Shown: in pieces, positions 59,622-64,000 of the stretch
Position numbering within the stretch: the stretch's first letter is position 1
How the letters are laid out: the number at the start of each line of letters is the position of its first letter
Assembly (NCBI RefSeq): GCF_003387475.1
Contig: NZ_QUNO01000017.1
Span: 62,001-126,000, forward strand
Reading direction: 5' to 3'
DNA: 64,000 nucleotides
Source of the DNA: Kutzneria buriramensis
GTDB taxonomy: Bacteria; Actinomycetota; Actinomycetes; Mycobacteriales; Pseudonocardiaceae
Program-made: the position numbers and the translations under genes
The notes under the pieces: model-generated
What the model was told of the DNA's origin: nothing
Database searches by the model: none
Seen by the model: the letters and a program-made list of their open reading frames with translations, nothing else

Positions 59622-62600
59622 TCATCCGAAGTGGTAGCCGCGGTCGAGGACGTCGCGGTGGAACTGCGGGGTCACGACGACGATGTTGCGCATGTCGTAC
59701 ACGGCGCCGCCGTGCTGGATGGGTGTCACGTGGTGCAGCGCGTAGCTTTTGACCTTACCGACGTGTTGGCTGGAGTGCGCGATCGGCGCGTTCTCGTTCT
59801 GCATGCGCCGGACGTTGCTGGGGCTGAACTGGGAGGACAGCTGCGGGTCGTTGCCCACGGCCTTCCAGAATGCCTTGCGGAAGTCGTCGAAGGTGTTGAA
59901 CTGCTGGCCTTGGAGCTGGCGGGCGATCTGGCCGGGGATGCGGCCGGCGTTGCCGTGTGAGCCGCGCAGCCACTTGCCGTTGACGTCGGGCAGGTCCCCG
60001 GCGCCGGTGGCCCGGCCGGGCTGGTTGCGCGGGTCGTCGCAGCCAGCCAGGCCCAGCGGGTCCAGCCAGCCGATCGGGTTCGGCACGTACGCGTTCGGGT
60101 TGGGGCCGGCGTCGAGCCCGAGCGGGTCGGGTGCGAGATAGGAAGCGGCCTCGGGGTCGTAGTAGCGGAACAGGTTGTAGTTGTTGCCCGTTTCGGGATC
60201 GAAGTACTGGCCGGGGAAGCGCAGCGGGCACTGCGTCTGCTGCGCGGGCGCCGTGAGCTGGCCGCCCCACAGCGCGGCCGGCTGCCGCCACGCCACTGTG
60301 CCGTAGGGGTCGACGAGTTCGTGCGGGGTGCCGATCAGGTCGGTGACGATGGCGTAGAACCGGCTGTCGACCCATTCCTGCGGGGTCTGGATCCGTTCGG
60401 TCTGGGTGATCGGGGTGAAGCCGCCGGGCTGGTAGTCCCAGGTCAGTGCCTGCCCGCCGGAGTGGATCTGCTCGACGAGGGTCGCGCCGTCCCAGACGAA
60501 CACGGTCTGCTCGGCGATCTGCCCGTCCGGGCCCAGGCGCAGCTTGGCGATGCGGCGGCCGAGCGGGTCGTAGCGGTACCGCCAGGCGATGCCGTCGGGG
60601 GTGGTGACGGCGACGAGGCGGTCGTCGCCGTTCCAGGCGTAGCGCCAGGTTCGGGTCTGCCCGGACAGCGTGCGCGTGTGCCGGGCGACGGCCCGGCCCT
60701 GGCCGTCGTGGTCATACCGGCTCGCGCCGGCGGCGCGGGGCAGGGTGCCGGCGTGGGTCCGGTCGGGCCCGGTGAGCACGCCGTTGGGGCCGTAGGCGTA
60801 CTGCTCACGATGGTCAGGTGCGGTGACGGCGGTGACGCGGCCGGCCAGGTCGAGGTCGAATTCCCGGATCCCGGCGAGCTGGTCGACGATCGCGGTCACC
60901 GCGGAGTCCGCACGCAGGCGGTAGGCGCGCCGCTGGACCAGCCGTTCCTGGCCGGCCGGGCCGGCGATGGTCAGGGCCTGGGTGTGCAGGCGGTGGTTGA
61001 CGTCCCAGGTCTGGGTCAGGGTGGCCGTGCCGAACCGGCGGGTGGTCTCGTTGCCGGCGGCGTCGTAGCCGAAGCTGAGGGTCTGCCCGCCGGCGGTGAG
61101 CTGGGTGGCCAGGCCGGTGGGGTCGTAGCTCCAGCGGGACACCGCGCCGGTCGGGGTGGTGCAGGCGACCTTGCGGCCCATCGCGTCGAACGCGCTGAGC
61201 AGCGTGCGGCCCTCGCAGGTCTCGGCGATCACCTGGCCGAGCACGTCCCGGGTGAAGGTGAGCTCGGCGTCTTGGTTGGTGGCCTGGATGAGCCGGTCGG
61301 CCGGGTCGTAGGCGAACGTGGTGACGGCGTCGGCGGACTCGCGGCGCACGAGCCGGCCCAGCACGTCATGGGTGAACGTCGTGATCTGGCCAGCGACGTT
61401 GGTGCGGGTGAGGATCTGGCCGGCGGCGTCGCGGGTGTAGGCCTGGTGGCGGCCGTTGACGTCGGTCTCGCCGACGATATTGCCGGCGGCGTCGTGCTCG
61501 TAGCGCCACACCAGCCCGGCCGGGTCGGTGACCGTGGTGAGCCGCAGCTCGGTGTCGTAGGCGTACGCGGTGCGCGCGCCGCCCGGCTCGGTCCCGGCCA
61601 GCGGAAGGTCGAAGCCGCCGTACTCGGTGGTGACGGTCTGCCCGATTCCGTTGGTGTAGGAGGTTTCGTTGCCTTCGCCGTCGTAGGTCCACCGCTCGAC
61701 CGTCCCATCCGGCAGGACCCGCTCGGTGGGGCGGCCATCGACCGTCCACGAGAAGCGGGTGAGGCCGCCGAGCGCGTCGGTGACGGCAACGACCTGGCCC
61801 AGATCATTGCGCTCATACCGGGTCACCGCGCCCAGCGGGTCGGTCACGGCGAGGATCTGGCCGGCGGCGTCGCACTCGAACCGGGTGGTCGCGCCAGTCG
61901 GGTCGGTCACGGCCGCGATGTGCCCGTGCTCGTCGTAATCCAGACGGGTCATGGTCCCGGTCGGGTCGGTGACGGCGATCGTGTTGCCGTTGTGGTCGAA
62001 CGCCCGCCGCCACTGTGCCCCGTCCGGCTCGACCACGATGTCGGGCAGCCGGTTCTCTCCGTACACCGCGACGGTCTGGGTGCCGTCCGGGCGGGTGAGC
62101 CGGTGCAGGTAGCCGGTGACGGTGTACTCGTATCGGGTGGTGCGGCCCAGCGGATCGGTGCGGGCAAGGAGCCGGTCGTAGGCGTCCCACTCCGAAACGG
62201 TCTCGCCGCCGAGCGGGTCGACGATCTTCACGACCTGCAGTGCGTCGTTGAAGTGGTAGGTCGTGGCCTGCCCGAGCGAGTTGGTCATGGTCGTGACCGT
62301 GTCGCCGTAGTCGAAGGTGGCGTTGAGCAGGCCGTCGTCGCCTTCGCCGGCCACGCAGCGACCTGTGGCGTCGTAGCGGTAGCGGTAGGAGTGACCGTTG
62401 CGGTCGGTCCACTGCGTCAGGCGGCCGGCGGCGTCGTAGTCGAAGCGGTAGGAGCGTCCTTCGGGATCGGCGACCTCGACGAGGTTGCGGTCCTCGTCGT
62501 AGCCGTAGCGGGCGACCGGCGCGCCGCCGGCCGACAGCCCGACGACCAGCCCGTCGGCGGTGACGACATCGACCACGTAGCCGCCGGAATGCCGCAGCCG

Positions 62601-63485
62601 GGTCGGACTGCTGGACGCATCACGGTCGAACTCCACCCGGTGCCCGATCCGGTCGCCGATCCACGTCAACGATCCGTCCGCGGCGAAGGCCAGTTCCCGG
62701 CCGGCGTCGAGGTCGGCCAAAACGTAGCCGTCGCGGGCGCGCCGCAGCGGCCAGCGCGGGCCGTCGGCCGGCAGCACCGGGTCGGCGTCCGGGGTGGGGA
62801 AGGCCAGCAGCAGGCCGTCCTCGCCGACGAACACCACGCCCTCGGCGTCGATCTCCAGCCGCTGGTCGAGCGTGGAGGCCCAGGACGGGCCGAACAGGCG
62901 GCCGGCGCGGTAGGACGACTGGTGCGTGCGGGACAACAGCAGCGCCAGCACGCCCGGTAATGCCAGGTCGAGCTGGGTCATCAGCACATCGCCGGTGACC
63001 AGGTCGACCGGGTCGCCGCCGGTGCACTTCTTCACCTTCGGGATGCCGCCGGGCCTCGTGTCCTCGCCCACCTGCTGACGAGCCGACCTCTCTGAGCCCC
63101 GCGACCCTCCGACTCGGCTACCGGCCCGGCTGCCGCCGCCCATCGGGTCGATATCGCCCTTGGCGTCCGGGTGCAGCCGCCTCAACCGACTGGTGCCCTG
63201 GCCGTCGGCCTCTTCGTACAGGTCGGCGGTGGTGCCCAGCCGCTTGCCAGCGCCTTCCACGACACGGCCGCCCTCGCTGAACACCTTGCCGGTGATCTGG
63301 ACGCCCCTGCCCATGGCCTTGGCAACCACCGCACCAACGCCGGAGCGGTCACTGCTGGCGTGCGAGACCAAGTTCTGGCCTGCGGTTTCCAGCTTCTGGC
63401 CGCCCTCGGCTAGCTTGCCGCCGAAGTCGCTGAGCTTGCTCCCGGATCGACGTAAGTGATCGGGATGCGCGTTGATCTTGCTCAC
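59622..63485 (-). CDS. Rhs/YD-repeat polymorphic toxin with WXG100-like N-terminus and colicin-E9-like HNH DNase tip
   Basis: 1287 residues from GTG 63485. Residues 1-110 are helical and WXG100/LXG-like (HPDHLRRSGSKLSDFGGKL), the usual type VII export module. The entry segment CTGGDPVDLVTGDVLMTQLD opens the Rhs shell, more than 20 YD repeats follow (for example YEHDAAGNIVGETDVNG), and the core ends at NPNAYVPNPIGWLDPLGLAG. The C-terminal 140 residues are the toxin: FDDFRKAFWKAVGNDPQLSS, then YALHHVTPIQHGGAVYDMRN and FHRDVLDRGYHFG, matching colicin E9/pyocin S DNases (HH1251-1252, His1276). The third zinc His position (+4) is Leu1280, with His1285 nearby. The immunity gene follows, and an EspG-like chaperone precedes it. 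Confidence 0.9.
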   Translation of the reverse strand: MSKINAHPDHLRRSGSKLSDFGGKLAEGGQKLETAGQNLVSHASSDRSGVGAVVAKAMGRGVQITGKVFSEGGRVVEGAGKRLGTTADLYEEADGQGTSRLRRLHPDAKGDIDPMGGGSRAGSRVGGSRGSERSARQQVGEDTRPGGIPKVKKCTGGDPVDLVTGDVLMTQLDLALPGVLALLLSRTHQSSYRAGRLFGPSWASTLDQRLEIDAEGVVFVGEDGLLLAFPTPDADPVLPADGPRWPLRRARDGYVLADLDAGRELAFAADGSLTWIGDRIGHRVEFDRDASSSPTRLRHSGGYVVDVVTADGLVVGLSAGGAPVARYGYDEDRNLVEVADPEGRSYRFDYDAAGRLTQWTDRNGHSYRYRYDATGRCVAGEGDDGLLNATFDYGDTVTTMTNSLGQATTYHFNDALQVVKIVDPLGGETVSEWDAYDRLLARTDPLGRTTRYEYTVTGYLHRLTRPDGTQTVAVYGENRLPDIVVEPDGAQWRRAFDHNGNTIAVTDPTGTMTRLDYDEHGHIAAVTDPTGATTRFECDAAGQILAVTDPLGAVTRYERNDLGQVVAVTDALGGLTRFSWTVDGRPTERVLPDGTVERWTYDGEGNETSYTNGIGQTVTTEYGGFDLPLAGTEPGGARTAYAYDTELRLTTVTDPAGLVWRYEHDAAGNIVGETDVNGRHQAYTRDAAGQILTRTNVAGQITTFTHDVLGRLVRRESADAVTTFAYDPADRLIQATNQDAELTFTRDVLGQVIAETCEGRTLLSAFDAMGRKVACTTPTGAVSRWSYDPTGLATQLTAGGQTLSFGYDAAGNETTRRFGTATLTQTWDVNHRLHTQALTIAGPAGQERLVQRRAYRLRADSAVTAIVDQLAGIREFDLDLAGRVTAVTAPDHREQYAYGPNGVLTGPDRTHAGTLPRAAGASRYDHDGQGRAVARHTRTLSGQTRTWRYAWNGDDRLVAVTTPDGIAWRYRYDPLGRRIAKLRLGPDGQIAEQTVFVWDGATLVEQIHSGGQALTWDYQPGGFTPITQTERIQTPQEWVDSRFYAIVTDLIGTPHELVDPYGTVAWRQPAALWGGQLTAPAQQTQCPLRFPGQYFDPETGNNYNLFRYYDPEAASYLAPDPLGLDAGPNPNAYVPNPIGWLDPLGLAGCDDPRNQPGRATGAGDLPDVNGKWLRGSHGNAGRIPGQIARQLQGQQFNTFDDFRKAFWKAVGNDPQLSSQFSPSNVRRMQNENAPIAHSSQHVGKVKSYALHHVTPIQHGGAVYDMRNIVVVTPQFHRDVLDRGYHFG

Positions 63486-63569
63486 GGCGACCTCCTCCAG
63501 CGCCCAGGCCTTGAGAACATCACGCCGAGTGCGATCACCTCAACCGCTCGGCGGCGGCCGCGGCCGCTA

Positions 63570-64000
63570 TCAGCGACCGCCTATCAGAGCGCTGTGCATC
63601 TCGTACAGCTTGGCCGACAGCACCTGCGGCGTGGCCGGCGCGGCGGTCAACCACGCCTGACCACCGGCGTTGTGCTGGCGCTGCACAAACCAGCGCCCCG
63701 CGTCGGTGTCGATCACGTTGAGCGGGAACGGACACCGATGCCGCCGGCCCAGCCGGTCCCGGACCGCGACATACAACTGCGCCCCACTCGTGCGGGGCAG
63801 CCCCACCAGGCGCCGCAGCTGCTGCACTGCGGGATTGCGCTGCTGGCCGGCGAACACGCTGAACTCCTCGTCCCCACCGACGCTGCGAGCAGTGCCGTCG
63901 ATCTCGCTGGCCGGCACCGTGATCGACTGCCCGTGTCCGGCGGGGGCCGCCGGGAGTTGCGCGACCAGAGCGTCCGCGAGTGCGTCATGGCGCACCGGGT
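63570..64000 (-). CDS. EspG-like type VII secretion chaperone (5' end outside the window)
   Basis: About 143 C-terminal residues are visible. Segments AVQQLRRLVGLPRTSGAQLY, PFPLNVIDTDAGRWFVQ and APATPQVLSAKLYEMHSALI follow the EspG pattern (a hydrophobic-basic region, then DT-xGR, then a C-terminal helix). EspG proteins bind type VII substrates in the cytoplasm. Its stop is 84 nt upstream of the Rhs toxin start, so it likely escorts the WXG100-like N-terminus. A GTG at 63995 is in frame, but the family length of about 250 residues means the true start lies beyond the edge. Confidence 0.7.
   Translation of the reverse strand, partial: PVRHDALADALVAQLPAAPAGHGQSITVPASEIDGTARSVGGDEEFSVFAGQQRNPAVQQLRRLVGLPRTSGAQLYVAVRDRLGRRHRCPFPLNVIDTDAGRWFVQRQHNAGGQAWLTAAPATPQVLSAKLYEMHSALIGGR

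Noticed and set aside
60321-62960. Plus-strand 879-codon frame opposite the Rhs gene
   Set aside because: It is an antisense shadow created by the GC-rich YD repeats, with no ribosome-binding site and a repetitive Gly/Val/Asp composition.

Overview
This is a high-GC actinomycete chromosome segment. The evidence is strong G/C third-position bias throughout, StrR/ParB-type, HxlR, LuxR/NarL and TetR regulators, GTG/TTG starts, ATGA/GTGA stop-start overlaps, WXG100/EspG type VII secretion components and a thiazolylpeptide-type leader. The gene mix fits Pseudonocardiales better than Streptomyces, but that is inference. About 46 kb of the 64 kb is specialised metabolism and holds two adjacent systems that I cannot match to a described product.

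System 1 (1-18.8 kb). A dense minus-strand operon reads from about 14.4 kb to the left window edge. In order it encodes a radical SAM enzyme, a P-loop kinase, a 2-oxoglutarate oxygenase, an NTP_transf_5-type nucleotidyltransferase, a heterodimeric ABC exporter, a stand-alone adenylation enzyme, a 22-residue Lys/Arg-rich peptide ending in Cys-Gln, a KASIII-like acyltransferase, a condensation-fold protein without its catalytic His, a glycosyltransferase, a PhyH oxygenase and a DUF6271-like protein cut by the window edge. A divergent plus-strand operon encodes an acyl-CoA-dehydrogenase-like enzyme, an acyl/peptidyl carrier protein and an Orn/Lys/Arg-decarboxylase-fold PLP enzyme. StrR-like and HxlR regulators follow. 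The tiny gene has its own strong ribosome-binding site and an 11-bp perfect hairpin behind it, so it is the candidate precursor of an unusual ribosomal peptide that also receives a carrier-protein-activated acyl group.

System 2 (19.2-46.2 kb). This is a thiopeptide-related azole peptide cluster. The precursor (29299-29433) has an acidic thiazolylpeptide-type leader and the short core ACCCSWCGC. The azole machinery is an ocin-ThiF leader-binding protein, a YcaO cyclodehydratase ending in a PxPxP-like tail and two SagB-type double-domain dehydrogenases. No lantibiotic-type dehydratase and no pyridine synthase is visible, and the core has one Ser, so a classical thiopeptide macrocycle is not expected. 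Instead there are an EpiD/MrsD-type flavoprotein decarboxylase, two P450s, an FAD enzyme, seven glycosyltransferases (six of them MGT-type paralogues), deoxysugar genes (2,3-dehydratase, 3- and 4-ketoreductases, a WecE-like aminotransferase with a WecD-like acyltransferase) and a MycE-like sugar O-methyltransferase. The inferred product is a heavily glycosylated linear polythiazole peptide with an oxidatively decarboxylated C-terminal Cys. A near-identical 20-bp direct-repeat element precedes two of its transcription units, and a relaxed version precedes a third.

Region 3 (46.2-58.3 kb). This part is accessory and partly decayed. It has two alpha/beta hydrolases, fragments of a subtilisin and of a Glu/Leu/Val dehydrogenase, and diverged 170-bp repeats flanking the hydrolases. 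Ordinary genes follow: a PEBP protein with a divergent MarR regulator, a large secreted protein, and an SDR/DUF998/aldo-keto reductase set with a divergent TetR regulator and clear operators.

Region 4 (58.3-64 kb). After an IS remnant comes a type VII-linked polymorphic toxin locus: an EspG-like chaperone (cut by the right edge), a 1287-residue Rhs protein with a colicin-E9-like HNH DNase tip, and a colicin-type (Im9-like) immunity protein.
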